A stretch of DNA of 64,000 nt from Leifsonia soli. GTDB lineage: Bacteria > Actinomycetota > Actinomycetes > Actinomycetales > Microbacteriaceae. Shown here one piece after another: positions 29,915-39,179 of this stretch; the stretch's first letter is position 1, and each line of letters opens with the position of its first letter. The notes beneath the pieces were generated by a model. The model did not search any database, was not told the origin of the DNA, and was given only the letters and a program-made list of their open reading frames with translations. Both the position numbers and the translations under genes were made by a program. The DNA lies in contig NZ_JACCBJ010000001.1 in assembly GCF_013408745.1 (NCBI RefSeq), forward strand, positions 3,162,001-3,226,000, read 5' to 3'.

Positions 29915-30907
29915 TCAGAGCGCGAGCCCGCGCTCGAGGATGCGGTGGCAGCGCGCCAGCCGGTCGAGCCACCACTGCGTGCGCTCCGTGTCGGCCTGCA
30001 GCTCGTCCAACCGGGCGGACGACACGCTGGGGCGGACGACCGGGATGCTCCCGTCCACGGGACGAAGCGGTTCGTCGGCGACATCCTGTGCGAACAGGGC
30101 GACCGTACCGAGCCCGCAGTCGAACTCCAGCTCGGGGAGCGCGGCGGCCAGGTGGGCTCCCATGGCGATCCCGACCGACGTGTCGAGCGCGCTGGAGACC
30201 ACAGCGGGGAGTCCGGCCTCTGCGACGATCCGCCGCGCCGCGTGCACTCCGCCGAGGGGCTGCGCCTTCACGATCACGATGTCTGCGGCCCCCGCCTTGG
30301 CGACGGCGAGCGGATCGGCCGCCTTCCGCACGCTCTCGTCCGCCGCGATCGGGATGCCCATGTAGCGGATGCGGCGCCGCAGCTCGGCGAGCTCGTCGAC
30401 GGTCGCGCACGGCTGTTCCACGTACTCGAGATCGAACGGCGCGAGCGCATGGATCGCGTGCTCCGCCTCGTCCAGGTTCCAGAGCGCGTTCGCATCGACG
30501 CGCACGCGGCCCTCCGCGCCGAGCGCGTCGCGGACGGCCCGCACCCGCTCGACGTCGTCGGTCAGGGTCTGACCGCGTTCGGCGACCTTCACCTTCGCCG
30601 TTCGCGTGCCGGGGAACCGCGCCAGGACCGCGGGGACCTGGTCGGCGGGGACGGCCGGAACCGTCGCGTTCACCGGGATGCGGTCACGCAGCGGCTCCGG
30701 CGCCGCCCTCCAGCCGAAGTCGATCGCCGCGCGCAGCCAGGCCGTCGCCTCCTCGTCGTCGTACTCGACGAACGGCGAGAACTCGGTCCAGCCGAACGGA
30801 CCCTCGATGAGCACCGCCTCGCGCACCGTGATCCCGCGGAAGCGGGTGGTCATCGGAAGCGAGACCACGCGTGAAGTTGCCAACAGGTCGGCGAGGTCCG
30901 GCACCAT
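29915..30907 (-). CDS. menC: o-Succinylbenzoate synthase
   Basis: The 330-residue enolase-superfamily enzyme has the KxK catalytic pair (Lys105 and Lys107 in AKVKVAE) and metal ligands Asp138 (RVDANALW), Glu164 (YVEQPC) and Asp190 (AADES). The second catalytic lysine is in IVKAQPLGG (Lys214). It dehydrates SHCHC to o-succinylbenzoate in menaquinone synthesis. It is transcribed divergently from menB with 56 bp between the starts. No clear TANNNT element stands at the leaderless distance for this gene. Confidence 0.93.
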   Translation of the reverse strand: MVPDLADLLATSRVVSLPMTTRFRGITVREAVLIEGPFGWTEFSPFVEYDDEEATAWLRAAIDFGWRAAPEPLRDRIPVNATVPAVPADQVPAVLARFPGTRTAKVKVAERGQTLTDDVERVRAVRDALGAEGRVRVDANALWNLDEAEHAIHALAPFDLEYVEQPCATVDELAELRRRIRYMGIPIAADESVRKAADPLAVAKAGAADIVIVKAQPLGGVHAARRIVAEAGLPAVVSSALDTSVGIAMGAHLAAALPELEFDCGLGTVALFAQDVADEPLRPVDGSIPVVRPSVSSARLDELQADTERTQWWLDRLARCHRILERGLAL

Positions 30908-30951
30908 TCCACAAGTTTTGCACGAGCCGATCGGCGCGGGGCGGCGAACCG

Positions 30952-30957
30952 TAGGCT
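30952..30957 (+). promoter_or_regulatory. -10 hexamer TAGGCT of menB
   Basis: It ends six bases before the ATG at 30964. There is no ribosome binding site. Confidence 0.5.
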
Positions 30958-30963
30958 GGATCC

Positions 30964-31875
30964 ATGCAAGCGGACGTCTCAGAACTCTTCGACCCGGAGG
31001 TGTGGCGCGAGGTCACCGGCTTCGATGGCCTCACCGACATCACCTACCATCACGACGTCAGCGGGCGCATCGCGCGGGTGGCGTTCGATCGCCCAGAGGT
31101 CCGGAACGCGTTCCGCCCCCGCACGGTCGACGAGCTGTACTCCGTGCTGGAAGACGCGCGCACCAACCCGCGGATCGGTGTCGTACTGCTGACGGGCAAC
31201 GGCCCGAGCCCGAAGGACGGCGGCTGGGCGTTCTGCTCGGGCGGCGACCAGCGGATCCGGGGGCGTGACGGGTACAAGTACGCCGAGGGCGAGACGGCGT
31301 CGACCATCGACGCCGCGCGGGGCGGCCGGTTGCACATCCTCGAGGTGCAGCGCCTGATCCGATTCATGCCGAAGGTGGTCATCGCGGTCGTGCCCGGGTG
31401 GGCCGCCGGAGGCGGGCACTCGCTGCACGTCGTGTGCGACCTCACGATCGCGAGTGCAGAGCACGGCCGGTTCAAGCAGACCGATGCGGATGTCGGATCG
31501 TTCGACGCCGGCTACGGTTCCGCCTACTTCGCGCGGCAGGTCGGTCAGAAGTTCGGGCGCGAGGTGTTCTTCCTGGCGCGGGAGTACTCGGCGCAGCGGG
31601 CGTACGAGCGCGGCGCGGTCAATGCGGTCGTCCCGCACGCGGAGCTGGAGACGGTGGCCGTCGAATGGGCGAACGAGATCCTGACCAAGTCGCCGACCGC
31701 GATCCGGATGCTCAAGTACGCCTTCAACGCGGTCGACGACGGCCTGGTCGGGCAGCAGCTGTTCGCCGGAGAGGCGACACGACTCGCGTACGGGACGGAC
31801 GAAGCGGTCGAAGGCCGGGACGCCTTCCTCGAGAAGCGGGAGCCGGACTGGTCGCCGTTCCCCTGGCAGTACTGA
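30964..31875 (+). CDS. menB: 1,4-dihydroxy-2-naphthoyl-CoA synthase
   Basis: The 303-residue crotonase-fold protein has the oxyanion-hole segment SGGDQRIRG (near 95), the AGGGHSLHVVCDLTIAS stretch (near 145), and SFDAGYGSAYFARQVG, which is characteristic of MenB rather than general enoyl-CoA hydratases. It cyclises o-succinylbenzoyl-CoA to DHNA-CoA. The start ATG is leaderless-type (TAGGCT-N6-ATG). menE begins 3 bp after its stop. Confidence 0.95.
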   Translation: MQADVSELFDPEVWREVTGFDGLTDITYHHDVSGRIARVAFDRPEVRNAFRPRTVDELYSVLEDARTNPRIGVVLLTGNGPSPKDGGWAFCSGGDQRIRGRDGYKYAEGETASTIDAARGGRLHILEVQRLIRFMPKVVIAVVPGWAAGGGHSLHVVCDLTIASAEHGRFKQTDADVGSFDAGYGSAYFARQVGQKFGREVFFLAREYSAQRAYERGAVNAVVPHAELETVAVEWANEILTKSPTAIRMLKYAFNAVDDGLVGQQLFAGEATRLAYGTDEAVEGRDAFLEKREPDWSPFPWQY

Positions 31876-31878
31876 GGC

Positions 31879-33054
31879 GTGACGATGACCCGGAAGCTCC
31901 GCGTGGTCGACGCATCGCGGCCCGAGGACGTGTTCGTCGCCCTCCGGGAGGCGCTCGGCGGCGGCGGGGCAGCGGTCGTCCCCCGGAGCTCGTCGGCCGG
32001 CGTAGATTCGTGGCCGGGGACGGGCGAACGGGTCCCGCAGAACGTGTCCCTCGTGATCGAGACCTCCGGCTCGACCGGTGTGCCGAAGCGGGTGGCGCTG
32101 TCCGCCGATGCCCTGCTGGCGAGCGCGGCCGCCTCGGCGGGCGCCCTCGGCGGTCAGGGCCAGTGGCTGCTGGCGCTCCCGGCCCACTACGTGGCCGGCG
32201 CACAGGTACTGGTGCGTTCTCTCGCCGCTGAGACCGAGCCCATCCTGTACGGCGGCGGCCATTTCGATGCGGAACGGTTCGCCTCCCTCTCCGGTCAGCT
32301 GGCCCACGACCTGCGGTTCACCTCGCTGGTGCCGGTTCAACTGGCCCGGCTGGTCGATGCGGCCGAGGCCGGCTCGCGGCCGGTGGCGCAAGCGCTCCGG
32401 CGGTTCGACGGCATCCTGGTGGGCGGGCAGGCGCTGTCCCAGCCGCTCCGCGAGCGTGCGGAGTCGATCGGAGCGCGCATCGTGAGCACGTACGGGTCGA
32501 GCGAGACCGCGGGCGGGTGCGTGTACGACGGCGTCCCGATCGGAACGGCCACGGCGCGCGTCGTCGGCGGCCAGCTGGAGATCTCCGGGCCCATGCTCGC
32601 GGAAGGGTATCTGGGCGATCCCGAGCGGACGGCTGCGGTTTTCTACGAGGCCGACGACGCACGCTGGTACCGGACGGGCGACCTCGGCACCGTGGACGAT
32701 GCGGGGCACGTGAGCGTTCTGGGGCGCGCCGACAACGTCATCATCTCGGGTGGCGAGAAGGTGCTGCTCGACGAGGTCGAGCGCACGGTGCGCGACCATG
32801 CCGGGCTGCAGGACGCCGTCGTCGTCGGGGTCGAAGACGCCCGCTGGGGTCAGGTTCCGGTCGTGGTCGTCGAGACGCCCGCCGGGGATGCGGCGCTTCC
32901 GGCGCTCGAGGCACTGCGCCTGGCGGTGAGAGAGCGATTGGGGCGTGCGGCAGCCCCCGCGCGGATCGTGGTGGTGGACCGCCTCGCCCGGCTGGAGAGC
33001 GGCAAGCCGGATCGGGTCGCACTCGCCCGGCTGGCCGGTGAACGAGAGGCATAG
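31879..33054 (+). CDS. menE: o-Succinylbenzoate-CoA ligase
   Basis: The 391-residue AMP-forming acyl-CoA synthetase is of the short actinobacterial MenE type. The P-loop-like motif is ETSGSTGVPKRVALS (near 57-71), followed by STYGSSETAGG (near 203), YRTGDLG (near 265) and the C-terminal hinge region VLGRADNVIISGG. It activates o-succinylbenzoate with CoA for MenB. GTG at 31879 and ATG at 31885 are both possible starts. It is co-transcribed with menB. Confidence 0.92.
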   Translation: MTMTRKLRVVDASRPEDVFVALREALGGGGAAVVPRSSSAGVDSWPGTGERVPQNVSLVIETSGSTGVPKRVALSADALLASAAASAGALGGQGQWLLALPAHYVAGAQVLVRSLAAETEPILYGGGHFDAERFASLSGQLAHDLRFTSLVPVQLARLVDAAEAGSRPVAQALRRFDGILVGGQALSQPLRERAESIGARIVSTYGSSETAGGCVYDGVPIGTATARVVGGQLEISGPMLAEGYLGDPERTAAVFYEADDARWYRTGDLGTVDDAGHVSVLGRADNVIISGGEKVLLDEVERTVRDHAGLQDAVVVGVEDARWGQVPVVVVETPAGDAALPALEALRLAVRERLGRAAAPARIVVVDRLARLESGKPDRVALARLAGEREA

Positions 33055-33064
33055 CCCGTGTTGT

Positions 33065-33070
33065 TACGAT
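33065..33070 (+). promoter_or_regulatory. -10 hexamer TACGAT of menA
   Basis: TACGAT ends seven bases before the GTG at 33078. The adjacent ATG at 33081 would be ten bases away, so GTG is favoured. Confidence 0.45.
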
Positions 33071-33077
33071 TCGCTCT

Positions 33078-34064
33078 GTGATGAGTCAGAACAAGCCCCG
33101 CATGGAGCGCATGGCTCCGCAGACCTCCCGCGGACCACGCGGCGGCCGGAGCCGGCGCCCCGGTGCCGCCTCCGCTCCCGCGAAGCCCGCGACGACCGCA
33201 GACTGGATCGCCGGCGCGCGGCTCCGCACCCTGCCGCTTGCGATCGCGCCCGTCCTGATCGGCGTCGGCGCCGCGAAGGTCGCCGAGGGTCCCGGCGTCT
33301 GGCACCCGGTGCGGGCGCTGCTGTGCCTCGCCGTCGCCGTCCTGCTGCAGATCGGCGTCAACTACGCCAACGACTACTCCGACGGCATCCGCGGCACGGA
33401 CGAGTTCCGCGTCGGCCCCGGCCGCCTCACGGGCTCCGGCAAGGCCACGCCGCGCGCGGTGCTGACCGTCGCCCTCACCTTCTTCGCGCTCGCCGCCGTC
33501 GCCGGGCTGATCCTGGTGATCCTCACGCAATACTGGTGGGTGCTGATCGTCGGCGTCGCCGCGATCGCGGCCGCCTGGTTCTACACCGGCGGCAAGCGGC
33601 CCTACGGCTACTACGGGCTCGGCGAGGTGTTCGTCTTCGTCTTCTTCGGCCTCGTCGCCACCGCCGGCACCACCTACATGCTCGCCGGGCTCGTCAATCA
33701 GGAGGCCTGGTACGGCGCGGTCATCGCCGGCCTCATCGCCTGCGCCGTGCTCATGGTGAACAACATCCGCGACATCGAACCGGACAAGCTGGCGGGCAAG
33801 CGGACGCTGGCGGTGCTGCTCGGCCGGGTCGCATCCCGCATCGTCTTCTGCGTGCTGCTTCTGGTGCCGTTCGCGATCCTCGCCGTCCTGGCCGTGTTCT
33901 ACCCATTCGCCTGGTACGGGATGTTCGCCCTCCTGGCGGCACTCCCGGCGTGCGTGATCACGCTCTTCAGTCGCACTCCGCGCGAACTGGTCACCGCCCT
34001 GCAGCTGACGAGCCTCACCGGACTGCTGGTCGGGATCGCGCTCGGCGCGGCCTACGCCTTCTGA
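33078..34064 (+). CDS. menA: 1,4-dihydroxy-2-naphthoate polyprenyltransferase
   Basis: The 328-residue UbiA-superfamily membrane protein has the first prenyl-diphosphate/Mg2+ motif NDYSDGIRGTD (98-108), the second motif NNIRDIEPDKLAGKR (near 228-242) and about eight or nine membrane helices. It attaches the isoprenoid tail to DHNA, giving demethylmenaquinone. The first 40 residues are basic, disordered and not typical of the family core. It follows menE by 23 bp but has its own TACGAT element, so it may be separately transcribed. Confidence 0.93.
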   Translation: MMSQNKPRMERMAPQTSRGPRGGRSRRPGAASAPAKPATTADWIAGARLRTLPLAIAPVLIGVGAAKVAEGPGVWHPVRALLCLAVAVLLQIGVNYANDYSDGIRGTDEFRVGPGRLTGSGKATPRAVLTVALTFFALAAVAGLILVILTQYWWVLIVGVAAIAAAWFYTGGKRPYGYYGLGEVFVFVFFGLVATAGTTYMLAGLVNQEAWYGAVIAGLIACAVLMVNNIRDIEPDKLAGKRTLAVLLGRVASRIVFCVLLLVPFAILAVLAVFYPFAWYGMFALLAALPACVITLFSRTPRELVTALQLTSLTGLLVGIALGAAYAF

Positions 34065-34074
34065 CGGGAGACCG

Positions 34075-34473
34075 TCAGTCGCGCTTGCGCTCCTGCGGCT
34101 CAGCGGTCGAGTGGTCGGCCGCTGCGTGGTCGGCCGGTGCATCGGCGGCGGCTGCATCCTGAACCGCTGCGCCGTCGGTCGCCGGACGGTCGGTCGCCGG
34201 ATCGCCGACCGCCGCATCGTCGACCGCGGCGTCTTCGACGTCGTCGTCTTCCGACCGCACCGGCTTCTCGCGATGGCGGACCGCGTACAGGTCGGCCGAC
34301 ACCGCGTTGCGCGGACGGCTCAGGAAGATGTACGAGAGGCACAGGCCGATCAGGGCGGCGGCGATGACCGCGAGCCACCACACGAGCCCCACCAGAAGCA
34401 GGATCACGAGCGGCACCGCGAACACCAGAAGGCGCAGCACGGTGTAGGTGATCCAAGAGGGAATCCGCTTCAC
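34075..34473 (-). CDS. DUF4229 family membrane protein
   Basis: The 132-residue protein has two membrane helices (about 9-31 and 32-52) followed by SRPRNAVSADLYAVRHR, which is characteristic of DUF4229. The tail of about 60 residues is alanine- and aspartate-rich and low in complexity. The function is unknown. The family is repeatedly found beside men genes in actinobacteria. The start is GTG at 34473, six bases after TAAGCT (34480-34485). It converges on menA with 10 bp between stops. Confidence 0.82.
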   Translation of the reverse strand: MKRIPSWITYTVLRLLVFAVPLVILLLVGLVWWLAVIAAALIGLCLSYIFLSRPRNAVSADLYAVRHREKPVRSEDDDVEDAAVDDAAVGDPATDRPATDGAAVQDAAAADAPADHAAADHSTAEPQERKRD

Positions 34474-34503
34474 CCTCCCAGCTTAGAGAGCGTCTCTGAG
34501 AGT

Positions 34504-34509
34504 TACGAT
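34504..34509 (+). promoter_or_regulatory. -10 hexamer TACGAT of the PLDc_N gene
   Basis: It ends six bases before the ATG at 34516 and is the likely promoter for the PLDc_N-menD pair. It diverges from the DUF4229 promoter at 34480-34485. Confidence 0.5.
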
Positions 34510-34515
34510 TGACCC

Positions 34516-34875
34516 ATGGTTCGCCTCTGGATAGCCCTCGGCGTCGCAGCCGTGGTGTTCTACATCTATTCGGTGGCAGACTGCGCCCTGTTCGACCGTT
34601 CGCGCGTGCGCGGCCTCCCGAAGCCCGTGTGGCTGCTGGTCATCATCCTGTTCCCGGTCATCGGCGGAATCCTCTGGTTCCTGATCGGCCGTGGCCGCCG
34701 GAAGGCGGACCTCGCGCGTCGCGTGAGCGCACCGGACGACGACCCCGAGTTCCTGGGCAAGCTCCGGATGGACCACGACCAGGAGGAGCGCATCCGTCAG
34801 CTCGAGAAGGAGCTCGCCGAGCTGGACGAGAACGGTCCCGACAACAACGATCAGACCGGCCGCAGGGATGGGTGA
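34516..34875 (+). CDS. PLDc_N-domain small membrane protein
   Basis: The 119-residue protein has two membrane helices (about 2-20 and 34-56) separated by [18 protein letters not shown], and ends the second with [12 protein letters not shown]. That pair is the phospholipase D N-terminal (cardiolipin-synthase-like) membrane module without the catalytic domain. The tail of about 60 residues is charged and probably helical. It overlaps menD by 8 bp, so the two are co-translated. Its role is unknown. Confidence 0.85.
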   Translation: MVRLWIALGVAAVVFYIYSVADCALFDRSRVRGLPKPVWLLVIILFPVIGGILWFLIGRGRRKADLARRVSAPDDDPEFLGKLRMDHDQEERIRQLEKELAELDENGPDNNDQTGRRDG

Positions 34876-36670
34876 CCGCCCGCACGCGGGCGACGTCACC
34901 TCGGTCGGCACGAGTCCGGTCGGCACGAGTCCGGTCGGCACCGGCAACCCGGCGACGGACTTCTCCCTCGCGCTTCTGAGCGCTCTCGTCCGTCACAGCG
35001 TCCGCGACCTCGTCGTGAGTCCCGGCTCGCGGTCGCAGGCCCTCGCGCTCGCCGCGGCCGAGCTCGAACGGTCGGGTTCGGCCCGCCTGCACGTGCGCAT
35101 CGACGAGCGTTCGGGCGGATTCCTCGCGCTCGGCCTCGCCCGCGAGACCGGTGCCCCCGCCGTGGTCATCACCACGAGCGGCACCGCGACCGCCAACCTG
35201 CACCCGGCCGTGCTGGAAGCGCACGAAGCGGGGATCCCGCTCATCATCGTCACCGGCGACCGTCCGGAGGAGCTGCGCGGCATCCGCTCCAACCAGACCA
35301 CGCAGCAGGACGGCCTCTATGCGGCCGCCGTGCACTGGTCCGAGGACGTCGACGCGCCGACGGGAGCCCGAGACGAGGGCGATCGTGCATCCGCGCTCGG
35401 CGCAGCGGCGGTCCGGGCAGCGGTCGGCGCCGACACGGCGGACCCCGGCCCCGTACACCTCAACGTCGCATTCCGCGAGCCGCTCTCGGTGGCCGTCCCC
35501 CCGCTGCCCGGACCGCTCCAGGGCACGCTGCCCGCGATGGCCGGACCGGAGGCGCTCGGCCGCGACGTCCTGACGATCGGCGGCGGCCCGAGAACGGTCG
35601 TCGTCGCCGGCGCCGACGCCGGACCGGTCGCCGAAGAGTTCGCGCGCGACGGCGGCTTCCCGCTGCTCGCCGAGGTGTCGAGCGGAGCCCATTTCGGTCC
35701 CAATCTCGTCGTCTCCTACCGGGAGCTGCTCCGCGACGACACGTTCGGGGGAGCGGTCGAGCGCGCCATCGTCTTCGGCCATCCCACGCTCAGCCGCGAA
35801 GTGCCGCTCCTGCTCACCCGTGCCGACGTGGAGGTCGTCGTCGTCGCGCCCGCGGGAGCGCAGGCGTACAACCCCGGCCACCGCGCCCGCATCGTCGGCG
35901 GTGTGCACGCCGCCGACACCATCGACGTGCGCTCGCCGGAGGTGCGCGGCTGGGTCGGCCGGTGGGTGTTCGCGAGCAGACGCATCGCCGAGCAGGCAGA
36001 ACGCGAAGCCGACCCCGCCGCCGTCGCACCGGATGTCGAGAAGGCTCGATCGTTCGACCCCGCCGATGCCCTCGCATTCGCCTCCGCGGAACTCGCGGCC
36101 ATCCGGGCGCCGATCACGCGCGCGCTCCTCGCGGAGGCCGTGTGGCGATACACCTGGCCGCACGACCGGCTCGTGCTCGGCGCATCCCGCCTCATCCGCG
36201 ACGTCGACCGGATCGTTCCGGGCAAGAAGATCACCGTGCACGCCAATCGCGGACTGGCCGGCATCGACGGCACCATCGCCACGGCGACCGGGATCGCGCT
36301 GGCCAGCCAGGCCGCGGCCCGCGCGGCGGGTGCCCCGAGCGGGGTGACCCGCGTGCTCCTCGGCGACCTGGCGCTGCTGCACGATGTCGGCTCGCTGCTG
36401 ATGGGCTCCGGCGAGACGCGCCCGCACCTGCAGGTCGTCGTGGGCAACGATGGGGGCGGCACGATCTTCGACGGCCTGGAGGTGGCCGCTACCGCGACGT
36501 CGGACGCGTTCGACCGCGTCCTCTACACCCCGCAGTCCGTCGACCTCTCCGCGCTCGCGTCCGCCTACGGCTGGCAGCACAGCGTCGTCCGCACCAAGGG
36601 CGAGCTCGACCAGGCGCTCTCCGCGCCTCCCGCCGGCACCAGCATCGTAGAGGTTCCCCTCCGGCGCTGA
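34868..36670 (+). CDS. menD: 2-succinyl-5-enolpyruvyl-6-hydroxy-3-cyclohexene-1-carboxylate synthase
   Basis: The 600-residue thiamine-diphosphate enzyme has the MenD N-terminal signature [14 protein letters not shown] (near 50) and the segment [17 protein letters not shown] (near 101-117). The ThDP/Mg2+-binding region is GNDGGGTIF (near 527). It condenses isochorismate with 2-oxoglutarate early in menaquinone synthesis. The first 27 residues include three imperfect GTSPV repeats and precede the conserved start of the fold at [12 protein letters not shown] start closer to that point is possible, but the 8-bp overlap with the upstream gene favours 34868. Confidence 0.93.
   Translation: MGDRPHAGDVTSVGTSPVGTSPVGTGNPATDFSLALLSALVRHSVRDLVVSPGSRSQALALAAAELERSGSARLHVRIDERSGGFLALGLARETGAPAVVITTSGTATANLHPAVLEAHEAGIPLIIVTGDRPEELRGIRSNQTTQQDGLYAAAVHWSEDVDAPTGARDEGDRASALGAAAVRAAVGADTADPGPVHLNVAFREPLSVAVPPLPGPLQGTLPAMAGPEALGRDVLTIGGGPRTVVVAGADAGPVAEEFARDGGFPLLAEVSSGAHFGPNLVVSYRELLRDDTFGGAVERAIVFGHPTLSREVPLLLTRADVEVVVVAPAGAQAYNPGHRARIVGGVHAADTIDVRSPEVRGWVGRWVFASRRIAEQAEREADPAAVAPDVEKARSFDPADALAFASAELAAIRAPITRALLAEAVWRYTWPHDRLVLGASRLIRDVDRIVPGKKITVHANRGLAGIDGTIATATGIALASQAAARAAGAPSGVTRVLLGDLALLHDVGSLLMGSGETRPHLQVVVGNDGGGTIFDGLEVAATATSDAFDRVLYTPQSVDLSALASAYGWQHSVVRTKGELDQALSAPPAGTSIVEVPLRR
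34902..34941 (+). repeat. 15-bp in-frame direct repeat at the menD 5' end
   Basis: CGGTCGGCACGAGTC occurs at 34902-34916 and 34917-34931, with a partial third copy at 34932-34941. It encodes repeated VGTSP. Confidence 0.75.
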
Positions 36671-36718
36671 ACGTGCTGGGATTCTTCTGGGACGCACTCA
36701 CCACGACGGGAGACTGCC

Positions 36719-37048
36719 ATGGCGCACGACGCACTGCCCGAGCCGATCCAGCGGTTCATCGACCGGACCAACGACGGGGACTCCGCCGGATTCGTCGAGA
36801 CCTTCACGGACGACGCGTACCTGAACGACTGGGGCCGGGAGTTCCACGGTCACGCCGGCGTCCGAAGCTGGGACAGCACCGACAACATCGGTGTGAAGTC
36901 GCACTTCGAAGTCGTCGACGCCCGCGAAGGCACGCAACCCGGCGCCTGGGTGGTCACCCTCACGGTGACCGGCGAGGGGTTCAACGGCACCGGTCCGATG
37001 GAGTTCCAGCTGCGCGACGGCCGCATCGCCAGCCTCCGGATCAGCTGA
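36719..37048 (+). CDS. NTF2-like/SnoaL-like protein
   Basis: The 109-residue protein has the small cone-shaped NTF2-like fold pattern: an N-terminal helix with IQRFIDRTNDGDSAGFVETF, then DDAYLNDWGREFHG and a C-terminal strand-rich part. These proteins are ligand-binding proteins or small enzymes such as isomerases, and no substrate can be inferred. A GGGAG ribosome binding site precedes the ATG. The gene lies 48 bp after menD on the same strand, but a link to menaquinone is only positional. Confidence 0.75.
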   Translation: MAHDALPEPIQRFIDRTNDGDSAGFVETFTDDAYLNDWGREFHGHAGVRSWDSTDNIGVKSHFEVVDAREGTQPGAWVVTLTVTGEGFNGTGPMEFQLRDGRIASLRIS

Positions 37049-37155
37049 CCGCCTCCCGCGGCTGATGCGGTGCGCACAAGCCGCATCCAGCACGGTCGGC
37101 CGCGCCTTGGAGACATCGCACAAGGGATGCGCCGCTCCGGTGGCGGATCACTAAC

Positions 37156-37716
37156 ATGATCGCCGTGCACATGATCTTCCGGACGATGCTTCACGCGATC
37201 ATCTCCCGCTTCGGAGCGCGGCTCGGCCACTGGGATGTGGCCCGCACGAGGTTCCGCGTGCTGCCGACGGACCTCGACATCCTGAAGCACATGAACAACG
37301 GCGTGTATCTCTCCATCGCGGACATCGGGCGCTTCGACCTGCTGACGCGCAACGGCGTGTGGGCGATCTTCAAGAAGCGCGGCTGGTATCCGGTCGTGGC
37401 ATCGGAGACCATCTCGTTCCGCAAGTCGCTGGAGCTGTGGCAGCCGTTCGTCGTCGAATCGCGCATCCTCGGCTTCGACGAGAAGGCCGTCTACGTCGAG
37501 CAGCGCTTCACGGTGGACGGCGAGATCTACACGCAGGCGTTCATCCGCGGGCGCTTCCTCAAGCGCGGCGGCGGGATCGTGACCATCGACGAGCTGTTGG
37601 ATGCGGTGGGGCCGTCCCCGACCGACGTCACGGTGCCCGAGTGGCTTCGCACCTGGGGAGCGGATGCCGCCCTCCCGTCGACGCGCGTCGACGCGCCGAG
37701 CATCTGGAGCGAGTGA
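37156..37716 (+). CDS. Hotdog-fold acyl-CoA thioesterase
   Basis: The product is 186 residues from the ATG at 37156. Features of the 4HBT-type thioesterase fold are DLDILKHMNNGVYLSIADIGR (near 41-61) and the strand pattern SETISFRKSLELWQPFVVES. It probably hydrolyses fatty acyl-CoA or a related thioester. An alternative start, GTG at 37165, is seven bases after TAACAT (37152-37157) and fits the leaderless pattern better. With it the protein is 183 residues. It converges on the FAD oxidase gene with 6 bp between stops. Confidence 0.8.
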   Translation: MIAVHMIFRTMLHAIISRFGARLGHWDVARTRFRVLPTDLDILKHMNNGVYLSIADIGRFDLLTRNGVWAIFKKRGWYPVVASETISFRKSLELWQPFVVESRILGFDEKAVYVEQRFTVDGEIYTQAFIRGRFLKRGGGIVTIDELLDAVGPSPTDVTVPEWLRTWGADAALPSTRVDAPSIWSE

Positions 37717-37722
37717 CGCCGG

Positions 37723-39093
37723 TCACGCCGGCCCGAACGCGAAGACGCGGTCCGGATCCCACTCCCGACGGACGACCTGGAGGCGCTCGGAGATCGCCGT
37801 CGGCCACACCCTCTCGAAGGCCGCGCGGTCGGACAGATCGCCTGCGAAGTTGACGTTGGTGATCGCCGAGACCGACTCCTGCAACGCTTCGGCGATGGCG
37901 CCGGCCCGGGCGGGTGCCGCCTCGGCGAAGGTGGACGGGTCGCCCGAGAGCAGGCTGAGCGTGTAGCCGCTGTCGCGCCCGCCGACGGACGTGCCGTCCT
38001 CCGGGTCGCGCGCGGTCGCCCCGCCCAGCTGACGAACCTCCACCGCGATGAAGGGCGACCCGGATCCGGGGCCCGCGAGCTCGAGGATGGCGTCGGCGGA
38101 GTCCTGGTCGAACGAGTCGAGCATGAAGCCGCGGATCCAGGTCGGGCCGCCCTCCTCCGGATCGTTGTGGATGCTCGCGACGGCGGTGGTGGGCATCTCG
38201 GCGACGAAGTCGAGGTACACGGGCGCTGCCGCCCGGATGGGTGCGAACAGCCGCTCCCCCTCCGCCGGGTCGCCCGGGTACGCGAAGCGGACGCTGAGGA
38301 CGGTGCGGCCGCGCAGGAACGGGGGCGGACCTTCGACGTCGGGCACGTTCAGGAGCACCACGGACGTCGTCGCCTCGTCCGGCAGCTCGGCCGACCAGTC
38401 GACCCAGGCGCGCAACGCCGGCTCGATCGCTCCGCCGTCGAAGAAGACGCTGCCGCCGTACAGCGAGCGGAGCTCCACCAGCTCCAGCGTCATCTCCGTG
38501 ACGACGGCGAGGCCGCCCTTGCCGCCCCGGAGGGCCCAGAACAGGTCGGGGTTCGTCTCGCGGTCGGCCGTCACGAGCTCGCCGTGCGCGGTGACGACGC
38601 GGAAGGCGCGGACCCAGTCGCTGGTGAACCCGTAGCGGCGCGCCAGCGGGCCGACCCCGCCGCCGAGCGTGTAGCCGACCGCGCCGACACTGGTCGACGA
38701 TCCGGTGATCGGCGCGAGTCCGTGCTCCGCCGCTGCGATGATGACGGGCGCCCAGCGCAGGCCCGCGCCGATGCGGGCCAGGCGGGACCGTGCGTCGATG
38801 GACAGCGAGTCGAGACCGCGCGTCGAGACGATCATGCCGCCGACGATCGGCGTCTCCGCTCCATGCCCCGTCGCCTGCACCCGGATCGGGAGACCGGCCG
38901 CGCGGGCGAAGCGAACGGCCTCCACGACGTCGTCGTCGGAGGCGACGGCGACCACGATGTCCGGGTCGTGGCGGATGGCGGGGTTGAAGCAGGCGACCTC
39001 CGCTGCGAGGCCCTCGTCGCCGCGGACGTAGACGGTTCCCGAGATGCCGTCGCGCAGGCGCGCGACAGCATTCGTGTCGAGTTCGATTCCCAT
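37723..39093 (-). CDS. FAD-linked oxidase, berberine bridge enzyme-like
   Basis: The 456-residue protein has a PCMH-type FAD-binding domain: CFNPAIRHDPDIVVAVASDD near 40-60, then QATGHGAETPIVGG and GSTSVGAVGYTLGGGVGPLAR. A substrate domain follows, with a BBE-type C-terminus (NVNFAGDLSDRAAFERVW, then REWDPDRVFAFGPA). It should oxidise a small organic substrate with O2; the substrate is unknown. A longer frame begins with TTG at 39135, but ATG 39093 is chosen because TACATT (39100-39105) ends six bases before it. Confidence 0.85.
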   Translation of the reverse strand: MGIELDTNAVARLRDGISGTVYVRGDEGLAAEVACFNPAIRHDPDIVVAVASDDDVVEAVRFARAAGLPIRVQATGHGAETPIVGGMIVSTRGLDSLSIDARSRLARIGAGLRWAPVIIAAAEHGLAPITGSSTSVGAVGYTLGGGVGPLARRYGFTSDWVRAFRVVTAHGELVTADRETNPDLFWALRGGKGGLAVVTEMTLELVELRSLYGGSVFFDGGAIEPALRAWVDWSAELPDEATTSVVLLNVPDVEGPPPFLRGRTVLSVRFAYPGDPAEGERLFAPIRAAAPVYLDFVAEMPTTAVASIHNDPEEGGPTWIRGFMLDSFDQDSADAILELAGPGSGSPFIAVEVRQLGGATARDPEDGTSVGGRDSGYTLSLLSGDPSTFAEAAPARAGAIAEALQESVSAITNVNFAGDLSDRAAFERVWPTAISERLQVVRREWDPDRVFAFGPA

Positions 39094-39099
39094 GGGGGA

Positions 39100-39105
39100 A
39101 ATGTA
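39100..39105 (-). promoter_or_regulatory. -10 hexamer TACATT that decides the start of the FAD oxidase
   Basis: TACATT followed by six bases and ATG at 39093 places the start 14 codons inside the longest open frame. Confidence 0.5.
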
Positions 39106-39179
39106 GGGGAGGCCACCGACATGAGGGAACCCCAACTTCCCGACGAGCCGGTGTCAGGCGGGTGACGTAGCATGCCAGC

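Noticed and set aside
30979-32799. A 606-residue minus-strand frame opposite menB and menE
   Set aside because: It is a composition shadow of two well-identified enzymes.
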